Assembly: GCA_964036195.1 (NCBI GenBank)
Contig: CAXIWS010000690.1
Location: forward strand, 1 to 64,000
Direction: 5' to 3'
From: Sphaerolaimus hirsutus
Taxonomy: Eukaryota; Nematoda; Chromadorea; Monhysterida; Sphaerolaimidae
Length of the DNA: 64,000 nucleotides
Shown here in pieces: positions 8,924 through 23,900 of the stretch (the stretch's first letter is position 1; the number at the start of each line of letters is the position of its first letter). The notes under the pieces were generated by a model, which had not been told where the DNA came from, searched no databases, and was given only the letters and a program-made list of their open reading frames with translations. The position numbers and the translations under genes are program-made.

Positions 8924-11900
8924 ATGTCAAAAGCAATTTTTCCTCAACTACAGGGTGGGAAAATATTATGGTAAGTTTTTTATTTATGTAAATTTGGAAA
9001 GACTTATTTTGGCAGCACGAGAAATTTGTTGTCATTGACTTTCATGGCATTGCAAAATAGGTAGGAATTTTGAGCAATTAAGAATTAGACACCACTAAAA
9101 TAAGTTTGAAGTGCTGTAACTTTTGATTGGCAAGAGATATTGAAATACCGTATTACCTCGAATTATCCCCCCTTGAATTAACCCCCCCTCGAATTAACCC
9201 CCCCCCCCCCTCAAAATGGGCTGAGGAAATAATAACCCCCCCCCCTCGAAATACCCCCCTCCTGAATGATGGACATTGTGTATGCACTGTACATGATGCA
9301 TTTATTACTACTAATTTGGATTGCAGTGACACTTTTATGCTCTGTGTACAGATGTACACCTATAGCCCAAATATGACCTACTTTCTCACGTTTATTACCG
9401 TTTTTGTATATGAAAAAGCATATTCTTTACTATGAATTTCACGAAAATTTCTGACGAAATTTTAAAAAAACCCTCGAATAAACCCCCTCGAATTAACCCC
9501 CCCCCTCAAATTTTGCTGGCGAAATAATAAACCCCCAAGGGGGTATTTCGAGGTAATACGGTATGTTCTGTCCAGATGAATTCTTATTGTCTAAAGCATA
9601 AATATGTTGTCTTTGTGTTGAAGTACAATGGTTACATCGGCGTAAAGCATTCACATCACAACTCCAACCTTCAATATGCAATCTACAGGTTACCTGATCA
9701 TTGTAAATGGTTAACGATTCAGACCAAAAGAATAAAAAATAAATAGATTCAAGCAATTGGCCAGATCAGCCATGTAAAATGCCGTATTACCTCGAATTAC
9801 ATCCATGGGGGTTTATTATTTTGTCTGCAAATTTTGAGGGGGGGGGGGGGTACTCGAGGGTGTGGGGCTTATTCGAGGGTGTGGGCTCATTCGAGGGTTC
9901 TTATATTGTCAGAATTTTTCGTGAAAGTAGTAGTAAAAGAGAATACGTTCAACATGCCAAAAACCGGTAATGAATGTGAAGAAATACTTACACAAGGTAT
10001 ACCTATGTGTAGCTGAAGTGTAAACCGGCAGCAATAAATACATCATGTACATTGCATACATGATGTACATCATTTCAGACTGGGGCTATTTCGAGGGGGG
10101 GGGTTAATTTTTCCCTCAGTTAATTCAGGGGGGGGGGTAATTCGAGGTAATACAGTGGGTACCTTTTTATAGAGCCCCCACATCTCGAGACTGGGAGATT
10201 ATCAGAGTTGTCAAAAGTACTGAATATTTTTCAAAGTAAACGTAAACGTATAGTATTTATTTTTGTCTCACCCCTGAGTACAGAAAACGTAAGGTATTTT
10301 TAAAATACTTTTACACTGCGTAAAACGTGAGTAAAATACTTTTTTCAGAGAAAACGTAAACGTGTGTATTTTTGTCAGGGAAAACGTAATAAGCGAGTAT
10401 TTTTCAGTGAAAATGCCAAAGTGAGTATTTTGTCCAGTGAAAATGTAAAAGCGAGTATTTGTTTCTATTTTGTACTCATGAAAATGTAAATTAAACGTAA
10501 TTACGAAATAAATTTTTCGGGAAAATGTAAATGGTAGTATTTTTACGAGGATAAAAGCGTATTAATAAGTTTTTTACTTGAAACACCTGTAATTCTTCAA
10601 AGTTTCTTCATTCGGATGACTAAAAATTGTTCCGACCACTTCTCTTAGAGCGTCCGCGCTCCAGCCGATTTACGTTTTCGTTACTCGCGTACTTTCAAAA
10701 AGTACGCGAGTAAGTGGGTACCGGTATTTGTTTCGGCAGGAAACGTAAACGTATTTGCGCAGTACTCGAGTATACGTAAAAGTCGGGTAAACGTAAATAT
10801 GTTTGCAAAACTATGGAGATAATCTGTGGAAATAAAAATGCTTAGTCATAGCCCTGACCCCAAACCCCCGCATACCCAAATGGCAGCAAAATTGGGCAAT
10901 GTATAGTAAAATTGGATAAAACAAATGTTTGGTGCACTCCCAGTCTCCCATTTATTATGGGTGAAAAGTCTCAACTATTCTGAACGACAGCGTTTTAGTG
11001 TTTCATCTAAGCAAAATTAGACTAAACTCTTGCACTTCAGCAGCACGAGACAAAAAATTTTAGCATGAAAACGGTCACACTATGTATACTCGGGCGACAT
11101 AACACCCTACATTTTTCTGGAGGTAACACTCCATTATGACATCATAACTGCAGTCTGCACTGAACTGCGGCTGACTGGTGGTCATCCCAAGCCCTGTAAA
11201 GTGTCAAGTAAAGTATCAAATGTGAAGTCAAATGTAATGTAAAGTGTCAATCGTGTATCCAAATATTATTTTTTTTGTATCCAAATCTTATGTTTTTCTA
11301 TCCAAATCTTATTTTTCAACATAAGATTTGGATACAAAAACATAAGATTTGGATATGAAAAATAAGATTTGGATACACAATTGACACTTTACTTTACATT
11401 TGACTTCACATTTGACACTTTACTTTACAGGACTGCCCCCTGAACCAGTTCAGGATGAAGTGGAGTGGGTAGTCAGTTCACAAGTTTTCAGTTGGCTGTC
11501 TGCCAGCCGAAGACATAAATCATATCTATTTGTAGAGTATCATGTCTGCCGAGTATACTACACACACAGTGCCCTGGTGCCCTTACAAGGGAGCTATTTC
11601 TCATGTGCTTGACAGTGAGAATTATTAAGGAACTTTAATGTTAAATTTTCTGCTCACAGGGCCATCTTACTACCAACAGCATTTATTTTGACAGTGTATC
11701 AGACAACAATTTTGGTGAAAGACTTCATTTATGAACCAGAGTGGAGTTTAAAAGTGGCCGAGGAAACACACCCACGAGAAATCTGTAAGTAAAATATTTT
11801 GGATACCTATCTGCTATATTTTTTGAAGGTGTATTGTATTCTCTGCATTGTCGAGTAACAAGTTTCAAGGATTAAGTACAAATTAATACCTTAATTGTGT

Positions 11901-14900
11901 CCAAAACTCTGTGTGAATGGTCAACCATTTGTGGAGATATAGATTTTTCAATGGTTTCAATCAATTTTACACTTTTATTTTGATTTGATTTCAAATTTCT
12001 AACTTAAGCATGTAGTTTACAGTGTGTGGGATTGGTGTTTATATCTTGTATGCATTCATGTTCTTGATTTCTAAGATGCTTCCATTAAGTTTTTCAGTGA
12101 CACAGAGTAGACCATTGAATTATTCTTGCAAGGTTATTTAAATTGGCCAATACTCAAGCAAAAATAACATTTGTCAACACTCAGCTGAAGGCAAATATGG
12201 GGCAGAAATGCCACATATCATAGCTTGTGCAAATAATATGATCAACTATGCCAAAGTAGAGCAATCTGGATTGAATGATCAAGCATTATCAATTGCACTC
12301 AAGGATTTAAGGATCATTACTGGCTGGTTTCCAAAGAAACAAAATGTCACTTATATTGAATCAGCTGAAGACAATCCAGATGCTCAGGATTTATTCCCTG
12401 ACATTTTTTTCACATGTGAAGACCTGGTGCCCATTCCACCAATGGACAAGTGACAAAAAAGTTGTGAGTGAAAAGTAAAGTTACAAGTCAAGTGATGAGT
12501 AAACTTATAACTAATAGGTATTAACATTGAGAAATACTTATCAGTTATAAGCTTGCTTACAACTTAAATACAAGCTCAGTCAATACTTACAACCATTAAT
12601 GTCACTTGTACTTTTTTTGAAATTGGCCCCCGGTATTGCAAGTTGTGTTGGAAGAGAAAGTGGTCTGCAATAAAAACAAATTTACTGATGAAATTTGCAC
12701 AGACAGCCTGAACAATGCCACATGGTTAGCACTCCTTTGGTATTAACTGAGAAGCTGAAGAAAAAACACTTTGTGTTGGGAAATGGGATGGCACTAGAGA
12801 CTTGCAAATTTTGTGTCATATCTTATTGAATAAGGTTCCCATTGGGTGAATTCTTTGCCTGAAAGTGATCTGATCTGATTGAATGATGTGAAGCATACAA
12901 TGAACCTGGGACAAGTCCACAAAGATTTCACAGGCAAGGGTGTCATACAAAAAAGGCACAATGTTCCAGGGACACCTGGTCCAAGGCACCATGCACAATA
13001 GGGGGTCATGGTTTCGCACAGACTGGTCATTTGGTGTAGTCAAATGACATCAGCACCACAGCATGAAAACAAGTTTTCAATGAGCATGTCAAGGTGGGAA
13101 ACTGGGCATCTGTGAAGCCTTCTGAATTTGCCCGATTTTGAAATTCTTTATACTTCTGCACCATCCTTCAAATACACCAAAGTGGTTAACATTTCACCAG
13201 TAAAAGTGGAGGCCAGGTTTTTTCTAGGGAAATCTACTCATGATGTTTCATAAAACTCAATGAAATTTCATAAGCAATTCCATAAACAAACTCAGCCATG
13301 AAGGTTTTACACACTGTTTGCATAACACTATTTACATTCAATGCATCTGCCCAGCACAGCTTTTGACTCATTTTTGCATATGTGCTCTGCTATGTTTGTG
13401 ACACAACATGCAGTTTTCATTTTTTGCATGCTCAGTAAAGTTTCAAACGGATCATTTCCAGGGGGAGTTTCCCTTAGCTCACTGACACCTGGGGCTTTGT
13501 TGTGGATTGGGGTAATTCAACTGTGTTTATTTAAATTTAAGTATTGAGTATTAAGTATTTTAAGTATTTAAGTAGTTTCCAGTTGAGTTAAGTTGAGATG
13601 AGTTTTATACCTAAACACCTTCCCGATCATGTCCAGCCTCCTATTTTTATTTTCACTTCACATGCCCTATCTCCTGTTGTGGGAGGGGTGGAAAGCTAAT
13701 AATTGTGGGGTATATATTTAGGTGCAACACCCCACTACCCCTCATGAATAAATGGGGCAGCTGCGACTCATTAAAGAGGGGGTTGTCATATATGTGAAAC
13801 TTTTTTGTGAAATAAATGATATAGGGCATGCGAAGTGAAAATAAAAATAGGGGGCCGGACTTGATCGGGAAGGTGTTTAGAAGGGTTCCATAGCATCATT
13901 CTGAAAATGGGTGCCAAACAGCAATTGTGCTACAGAAAAATGGTGTCAAGCATCTAATGGCACAATAGCATGACATTCTTTGAGTTGATGCTCATTACTT
14001 CTCTGTGACTCTTGTGCTAAATTAAAATATTCTTTTGTACTTTTTTCTTGTATTTATGATTTTGTGATCATGATTTGGTAAATTTTTCTAAGCAGTAATT
14101 CTTTCTCACTCACACTTTTCATTTAACAGGTTAGATACAGAATCATTGCTTGATGTGAAGTTGGGTAATGGTGGATGTTGTGTCATATCATTGAAACCAG
14201 AATATAATAAAATAACCAACAAAGGTTTGTATTATTAAAACTTTTTGTATTCAAATATACCCATTCCTTGATCCTCTGCATAAGCCATTCATCATTTTAA
14301 GGCTACATATTTATTAATATTTTTATTAGGGAGATCATGATCTATGAGCGGATGGAAATTTCACCAAAAAAATTGGGAACTTGACTACTCTAATGTTGAA
14401 AAGTTTGAAATTCATGGAAAAAAATGTGTCACATCAGAAAAACCAGTATGTGATATAAAAAGTACCATTTTACTTATAATATAAGGTATACCTTATTAAT
14501 TTTGTCAGTTTTTTTCGGCATTTTGGTATACCTTATATTAGAGGGTACCTTATATTAGAGGTATCCCTTATATTGTTTTTGTCAGATTTTCCAAACATAT
14601 TACCAAAAGTGAAAAACAAAGTAATTCATTTTATCAAACTGGAATGTAACGAAATGGTGAACCAGATCTAATACAAATTGACACAGAGTTGTCTGAGTGC
14701 CCTTCGGCACCATTTTCAGCATTTTCCGACATGTTTGGCAACGGTTTTTTACTTTTGGCACGCAGCCAGATGTGCCTTATATTAAAGGTATACCTTAAAT
14801 TAGAGGTATGCCTTATATTTATTTCATCACATTCAAAAGGGCCAAAAGGTATACCTTATATTTGAGGGTACCTTATATTCAAGGTATACCTTATATTGGA

Positions 14901-17900
14901 GGTAGGGTTCAAACGATATGACTTTTCGATATCAATATTCGACATTCGATATTTTTTTCTGAAACCCGATATTCGATATCAATACGATATGGAACCTCGA
15001 TATCGATACTCGATATTTGATATTGAAAAATGGTCGATATTCGATATTTCAATATTTTCAATACTCGATATTGCAATTTGCTTTTGGTATAGCAAGGCAT
15101 ATTTCAAGCAGCATATTGTATTTTCATGTGGTTGCAAATCATCTCTTTACTGAAATGTGAATGGTACAAGTGATTTTAAAAAGGTTTAGATTAGTTAAAA
15201 TTAGAAAATGGAAGAAAAACATGATGAATCAAAGTGTCTCGGGAAACAACAATTGGTAGATATTACATTCCATACTTATAACCAAATTTCCCTATGCATG
15301 TTGCAAAATTTTCACCTAAACACCATCCAGATCAGTTTATCCCGCTGGGAAACTCTTATTCCATAGCAAATAAAAAATAAATAATAAATATCAGCATTTT
15401 CAGGCTTCAAATTTAGCACTCCAACAAGAATGACATTAGAAAATATTGTACTTTTACTCATAAAAAAATATACTATAAGTAAATCAGATCAATCACAAAT
15501 ATCTCAAAATGAAAATAATAACTTTTATTAGGGACACCATACAGGTTTGATATATCGAAAAAATGGTCCATATTCGATATTTTTTCAAAATTTTCGATAT
15601 CGATATTCAATATTCGATATTTTTTCACAATTTTTGATATCGATATTCAATATTAAAAAATGGTCGATATCCAATATTCGATATTCGATATGATATATCG
15701 TTTGAACCCTAGTCCCCGGCAGGATTTCGATCACTATACAAAAATACAGTGATCGAAAAAAATTGAAGTATAAATAAAAAAACAACCAGTAACCGCGCTG
15801 AGCTGAAATTTGGCATGCGTACTCACTAAACGAAGGAGTACTCACATGCCAAAATTCAGACAAATCCAAAAAAATTTATACACCCCCCCAAAGAAAATGC
15901 ATCAGCGTGTGTAACCGTGTCAAAACAATTTTGTGCATGCTAATTTCGTGATAATTCACCTTATTAACATGCAAACAACCAATACACGCCAATTATAGAC
16001 TTTTGAAAAATTTGATTTTTTGCCGGGTCCGGTCCACGGCCAGGACCTGTGTAAATAGCCATTAATGAGATCTTGAACCTGATTACCACAGAAATTGAAA
16101 AATTTGAAATTCATGAAAAACCAAAAAGTTCTTTGTACATTCTCTGCACAGGTGTAGACTCAGCACTAACAATAATATTTACCAATGATCCAAAGACATC
16201 TTCCCCTGTATTGAGCAACAACCTCAATGTACAGGGATTCAAAATACAGTTTCAATATGGTCCATTTATTGGTACGTTAATAACATTATGTAGTCACTTC
16301 TACCACATGTGAATATTTACTTGTAGGTATTTCCTACATAAAATACCTATACTGTGCTCTTTCCATGCTTTAAATCTTTCTAAAAGAAACATGACACAAT
16401 TGTTAATCAATCAGCATATTCCCAAAAAAAAAGAAAAAAGAAGCACAGCTGAAATGGGCGCCACCAACTGCTCTTATGCTTCTGGTTAAACCACTACCAA
16501 ATCAAACACAACAAAATGGTGTGACACTATAACAATAGTTCATTTGTTCACTGTCAAATGGAATGATAAAGTTTGGAAAAAGAACAGCATGGAATCTAAA
16601 GTGTACTTTCTGTGGTATACTACTGAAGTGTTCTGTTGTGTAGGCCCCCTTGCAGTCAGGCCTAAAATACAACACAATCTTTTAAAGGGATATTTCACTT
16701 GATAATAATATGATAACCAGCCCTGCACAACATCTGGGGTATCAATCAAGACATATAACACCTACTTTCTGCAGATATTACATCTATCTATGTGTAGATA
16801 ACACCATTGAATTTTTTTCAGGTTATTTTCACCACTAATCACTAAACCATTACAGGTAAAAAATACTGGCAAACTGTGTCACCAGGGATTCAAATTACAT
16901 TCATGTTTGTTTGGTTAGGGAACTGTAATGTAAAAAGGGACACCAGGGTTAAATAGCCAAATCAACCAAAAATATAAATATCAAAAGGTTGATCACAAAA
17001 ATTCAAATGCAAGATTTGCATGCCCGAAGTCCAAAGTTTGGTTGTTTTCTTATCCACTGACCATCTAATAGTTAGAGCTCATTTCTAGTAATGGAAAGGC
17101 TACGGCGTACTGGGGCACTGGTGCTAGGCACCGAAGGGCACCAGCACCGGTACTGGTGCGGTGCCCTTTTTCCCAATGCGGTGCCCCAATGGCGCCAGAG
17201 CAAACTGGCGCCAAGCACCAGAAGCGCCATGGCGCTTTTTGCTTTGGCGCTAGGGCCAAGCCTGAGCGCCAGGCATTTTGCTCCTGGCCTCGGTCAAAAA
17301 TAGCGCCAGTGCCAAAAGCAGTGCCAGTGCCTTTTCTATCACTACTCATTTGACTCTTGATTGATAATATTTTTGGTATCTAGCAGATAGGTATAGTAAA
17401 TATATGAAAAACATAAGCTCAAAGGGGATTACAGGTTCAATTTTCATTAAAAAACAATCATTCAACAATATTTTAGATTGCATTTATCTAATGCATTCAT
17501 TTCATTAAATTCCATGTTGTTTTGTTTTATCTCTCGAATGACATATTTTTGTGTTTCATGGTTAGGTACCATTTTGCAGCTTGTTGTTTAATTAATTCAC
17601 ACAAACACCAGGCTACAACCAGTAGAAAGAAATGTTGAATCGGCAGGCATCGTTGATGATCTTTTTACTGGAAGTCCACCATGTACTGAAAAAGCCCCAG
17701 TCATGTTGTACAGCTCTGGTTAGTCTTTCAATTCTCATAATTTAAAACTTGGTGCCAATCCCAAACCCTGTAAAAGCCCTGTAAAATGTCAAACGTCATG
17801 CAAAGTGTCAAAAGTCATGGAAAATGCCCTGCAAAATGGCAAACCGAGTTGGGCTTTTTACATGGTCTAGGAGTGCCCCTTGGGTCCACTCTTTTCAAAC

Positions 17901-20900
17901 AGAAAATTTTGAGGAATGTTTTCATAGCAACTAACGGTTTATAAATTATTTTAATTAATATATGAATGTTGAAAACAGTATTGTGATTGCTGCCAATTCA
18001 AATCACCCTGACTATTATTGTAGTCATACTACATTATATTCTATTCTAAACTCCATTCAATTCTACATACTCAATATTCTATTCTAAGTAGGATTTTAGG
18101 TGATTGGTCTGAACCAGTAAACTTGATGTTTCAGCCAATCTTTGTATTTGACTACTTGGGTATTTAGGTCGGTTGATGCTCATTGACTTATTTTCCCTCA
18201 TTATTCATGTCTCCTTTGGGGGGTGACCATCTATGAATATGAGATGTTTAAGTTGAGACCCGTGTCGCCAAGCGACGACGTTCCACCCAAAACACAACCA
18301 TACCACATCTCAAATGCCATTTCTCCATCCTTGGTTGTTGATGCTGTGGACTTGGCTTTGCCTCTTGTTCAAGGTCCACTTGCCAATTCATCAGAACTCA
18401 AGTGTGAATCCCTGCCTGAGTGCCACGGACTCAGCACGCTGTGAGCCCTGTTTCCCATGCACACAACATGCTGACCACTAGGGTGTCAAATTTCTGTTTC
18501 CGTTTTCCGTTTCCACCTTTCCACAAGAAAATTTTTTACCTTTCCGTTTTCCGTTTTCCGGCAGCTGAAATTTTTTTACCTTTCCGTTTTCCGGCAGCTG
18601 AAAATTTTTTATTTTTCCATTTTCCGTTTTCCGGCAGCTTAAATCTTTTTACATTTCCGTTTCCGTTTTTCCGTCCCATTTTTCCGTTTTCTGGCTGAAA
18701 AATTTTTACCTTTCCGTTTCCATTTTTCCAGGCCATTTTTCCATTTTCTGGCTTGATTTTCAGTTTTCTGGCATTTTTCCATTATTTTTCCAATCTGTAT
18801 TTATTTTTTTCCACTATGGTGTTTTTTCTACCAGGTTCTTGTGTCATTCATAATTTTTATCTGTATCCAAATCTGTATTGGACGTGCTCACAAAGACGTG
18901 AAGAGAGAGACATGCTCACAAAACTCTTAGTCAAGATGTTTGCTGCCGATGACTTGATTCTGCTTGGAAATCCCAACTACCTGGCCAGTCTGCGCAACAT
19001 CACCACACAAACTGATTTGGCTGATTTGTCAACCTGCGACATCAAGTTATGACCACCCATCTATCGATTTGGGAGGACTGCTGATTCTGCAAATGTTGCC
19101 AAATGGTCAAGCCCTCATGCAACACATCAAGGAAAGTGCAGCAGATGTCCAAGTCGATGGATGTTGGGTAAAAGACCTGCTGTCAATGCAAGACATGAAA
19201 TTTGTTCATTTGATTGAGGAAACTCTTTTGTGTAAAGGGTTTTCTGTTTTCCCACGCAAACATTGTTCAATTGGTTTTTGTAACTTCACATTGTAAACGT
19301 CACATTCATGTGAAACTAGTAAACTCTGTTGTATCTCTTACCTTTTTATGATTATCCAAGGTCATATAATCTGGTTACCCCCCGAGGAGTTGAGTAGTAG
19401 TGTAGATGGGGTTATTACCAAACCCGTGATTGTTATGTTTCAAGTGCACACCACCTGTGACCTTTTGTGATGCATGTTCTGTTCAGCACTGTGCAATAAA
19501 CTTGCTCTCCCAACTGTGTCTTGGGGTTGTGGGCCCCCGTGTCAACCCACATCTACTCCAACTTTATTGTTGTTGTAGTGTATTTTTGCTACTTTTTGAT
19601 GATTTTTTGGTTCAGTTAAGCTTGAACTACAAGTGAAGTTACTGGCATGATCCATAGTTGCAGAATGTACAGCTACCACAATCAAAGCCAAACAGCCAAA
19701 CCTGCATGCAAATTTGTCCATTTCCGTGCAAATTTCACTTTATTTTTTTCGTTTCTGTGAAAATTTTGCTTTCCGTTTCCGTTTTCCGTTTTCTGGCTGA
19801 TAAATTTTTTTTACCTTTCCGTTTTCTGTTTTCCGCTGAGTGAAATTTTTTTACCTTTCCATTTTCCGTAAAAACAATTTTTTGACACCCTAGTGACCAC
19901 ACTGACTTGAAACTTCTCAAGCTTACATGAACCCGCCCGCCCCCGACTATCCCATGATGACATTGGTTGCACCCCAATCAAACTTTCGGCAGCATCGTCA
20001 GCAAGAGCGCCCCCCGCAGCATGCCACAAGAGCGCATACACAACACAAAATATGTCAAATGCCAACTTACCCTGGCCATCAAAGCAGCAACTGGGAACAG
20101 AGGCAAACAGGTTGGCAGTCCAATAGAGACACCGACAGCTTAACCCCAGCCATCAAGCAGTGATACCAGGAAGTGAGGCAAATAGGTCAGTAGTCAAGCA
20201 GCGACACCAACAGCCTAACTATCGCAGCTGTCAAGCAGTGACACTGGGAACCAGAAACATCATGCTGGCTTTCAATCAGTGACACCAGTAAATAACAACA
20301 CCACTCTGACCATCAATCAGCAATGCCAGAGACCCAAACATACCCCAGATGTCAATCAGCCACACTGGTAAAACCCACATACCCAACCATTAAACAGAGA
20401 ACCCCCACAACCAAATACTATGCAATCCAGATCAGTTACACCCCACATTGGACATTCCAGCCAAGAATACCAACCCAATTCTAAACTCCATTCAATTCTA
20501 CATACTCAATATTCTATTCTAAGTAGGATTTTAGGTGATTGGTCTGAACCAGTAAACTTCATGTTTCAGTTAATCTTTGTATGTGACTACTTGGGTATTT
20601 AGGTCAGTTGATGTTCATTGACTCATTTCACATCTATGAATATGAGATGTGAAAGTTTGAGACCCATGTCGCCGAGCAACGTTCCACCCAAAACACAACC
20701 ACACCACATCTCAAATGCAATTTCCCCATCCTTGGTTCTTGGCGATGTGGACTTGGTTTCACCTATTGTTCAAGGACCACTTGCCAATTCATCAGAACTC
20801 AAGTGTTAATCCCTGCCTGTGTGCCACGGACTCAGCATGCTGTGAACCCTGTTGTTTGTGCACACAACACTATGTACACAAACAGTTTTATATTGGCTAC

Positions 20901-23900
20901 AAATAGATGGGTCATCTGATCAAAATCAGTTGGATGAAATTGTAACAGTGTGCAATTTCATGTGCTTGCAACAAAAATGTGATGAAATTTCCCAGGAACT
21001 GCAAAACCAAATGTACAAAATTTCATTGATAAGGTTGGAGACACAACACTATAAAAATATTATGAACTCAGAATAAAACTTGTAACAACATCCCATATTT
21101 TACAGTAAATGTGGCATCACAAGCAGAGAGATGCATTTCAGTCAACACTTCTCAGTTAAAAAAAATTAGGCCAGAACCAAAAATTCATCTAAAATTTCCC
21201 AATGCCCAACAGCAAGAGCACTTTCTAAAAAAAATTTTATACCTATGCTTTTTTATGCTTTCCTAGATATTCTTATGCTTCAGTATAAATACTCAAAATT
21301 TGGAAAGTGTATTTATGCTTTTGCTTTCCAAAAATACTGGTATTATAACAACTCTATGAACAGGTAAAAATCATATTTATATTGACTTCGTTGAATATCC
21401 GTGTTCACATCTAAAAAATGTTACTTCAAATCCAAACTTTTTTCAGCCCAAGAATATGACCCAGCCAACTGTGAAAATGACTGCCAGTTAAAAGCAAACG
21501 TGTTAAGATGTAAATGTGAACCACGCCATTTGGCAAAGTTGAGAGTGGAAATAAATGGAACAGCAACACTCAATGTGCCAATATGCAAAGATTCAATAGA
21601 CTTTTACAAGTGTGCTCCCAATAAGGAAATTGAGTAAGTTTGTAAATTACCAAAGAACCCAAAAATTGCACCCAGTTGCAGCTTTGTATCATTTCAATTA
21701 TTTTGGCAGCAGTTAATTGGTTAATGTGGTAATTTGGAAATTGTAGTAATCTTTATTATTTCCAAATCTCTGTGCAATGTGCCCTGTGAAATCTCTTTCA
21801 GTGCTAGCTGGTACCACTCACTAAAAACTTTTGAGTTTTTGAGTGTGCCAGATTTTCTGTTGCTTTTCTAATCACTACATATTATTCAAACTTGTTAGCG
21901 TTTTGTACTTTTTTCTCAGTCAAGTTGTGGGCAGGGTTGGTTTTATAAAAATCATTTGTATACAAATTGTATAAAAATTGTATAAAAATGTATTTTATTT
22001 TTATTTTATTCTTGTTTCATTTTATTTTATTTTATTTTATTCCAAAATAATTCAAAAAAATAAAATGGACCATTTTACAAAAATTTTACAGAAATTTTAT
22101 GAAAAATCAGAATCTTGCATGCAAGATCAGAAAAATGTGATAATAAGACCTAAACATAAAACTGACAAATTTTTCCATTACTTTGCAAAAGTTGCATGCA
22201 GTAGGTATTGTTAGCTAGTTGCAGTATTAAGTTACAATTATCGATAAGAATGGTTTGCATTTTCAGTAGAAGGATTACTGGAGTGTGCTGGGCGCATTTG
22301 TAAAACATCATGCAAAGTGTCAATTGTCATGACAAATGTAGTAAAGTGTCAATTGGCATCTCAAATGTCAAGCAAAGTATAATTGTCATGACAAATGTTG
22401 TGCAGAGTGTAAATTGTGTATCTGAATCTTATGTTTTGGTATCCAAACCTTATATTTTGGTATCCAAATCTTATGTTTTTGTATCCAAATGTTCACATAA
22501 GATTTGGTTACAAAAACAACAAGATTTGGATATAAAGTATAAGATTTGGATACAATTTGCTCTACAGTTTACACTTTAATTTATATTTGTCATGACAATT
22601 GACACTTTACTTAACATTTTCATGAAAATCGACACTTTCCATTCCATTTCATATGACATTTTGACACTTTACATGGCTTGGGACTGCCCCAGCTCCGCGA
22701 ATGAACAGGTTGAACTATAAACAACAGAAAAAATTTTTACAAAAAATATGAATTTTTATACAATTTTTAGAAAAATATGAATTTGTATACAATTTAACAA
22801 AAAAAATTAACAAAAATTCGAATTTTTATACAATTTTTATTTTAATTTTGAAATTTTTAATTTTATTTTTTTCTTCAATTTTCCATTTTATTTTAATTTT
22901 ATTTTTATTCTTTTTATTTATTCTTTTCTGAGATTTTGCCAACCCAGGTTGTGGGGCACTAAAGTTATTCTACCATTACTTTTACAATGTTGCTTTCTTA
23001 GTTCTTATGTTTTGCAAAATGGAGGTGTATATTAGAGGCAGCACTAGGCGTTATTGAGTTAGTGGTAATCAGCAGTAATGTTTTTTTATACCAGAAGCAT
23101 TATAATCTACCACAAAAAAGGTAAATGAATTGAGTGCAGATCTCCATAAACTTTACAGGCTGGAACAAACATATTGCAGCACGGAGTGTAAAGAACTGTG
23201 TGAAAAGAAATATATAGATGTCAAATCAGCATCAACGATCACGATACTCCCTGGACAGCAGGTATAACACTCTTAATGCCACCTTGAATAACTACCCCAT
23301 TGAACCTTTACAATTTTAACTGTTTTCCATTTTCAATTGTCCTAAAATGAACAAAATTTCAATGAAAATGAAATCTTTTGGATCTTCAGCAGTGGGATCA
23401 AAATTATGGTCTCAGGATTGGGATTCTTTTTAAATTTGTGAGGTTGTAATTGGGATTATTATTGTATTGGGATCAGGAAAACAGCTGGAAAACAAAAAAT
23501 GGAAAAATGAAATTTGCACGGAAATGGAAGAAATTGCAGAAATTTTGCCGGAAAACAGAAAAGAATTGCTGAAATTTGCTGGAAATGGTAAAAATTGCTG
23601 AAATGTTGATTGAAAATGGAAAGAATTTACATAATTGAAAACCTGCATACATGTTTACCAGTTTGGCTGAAACAGAAAACAGACAGTTAAGCCGGAGAAA
23701 GGAAAATGAGGTGAAAAACAGAAAATTTAGTCAGAGAATAGAAAAAAGAATGGAAAAACAGAAAATGGAGCCGGAAAATGGAAAAAGCTGGAAACACGGA
23801 AACAGAAATGGAAAAAAATTTGTGGCCGGAAAACGGAACGGAAAACAGAAACAAAATTTCAGCGGCTGGAAAACGGAATGGAAAACAGAAAAAATTGGCT

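Noticed and set aside
9190-10140. Poly-C/poly-G blocks as telomere or microsatellite sequence
   Set aside because: They lie in mirrored arms of TA-flanked MITEs with defined ends.
18900-19296. Open stretches with MLTKLLVKMFAADD and LMQHIKESAADV
   Set aside because: Look protein-like but match no family I know and lie inside element G beside an LTR fossil. Kept only as part of that element.
20906-21076. Open stretch IDGSSDQNQLDEIV... as an extra DEG/ENaC exon
   Set aside because: The exon before (ending 17718) and after (21106) already match in phase and family order. This stretch lacks a fitting donor and channel motifs.
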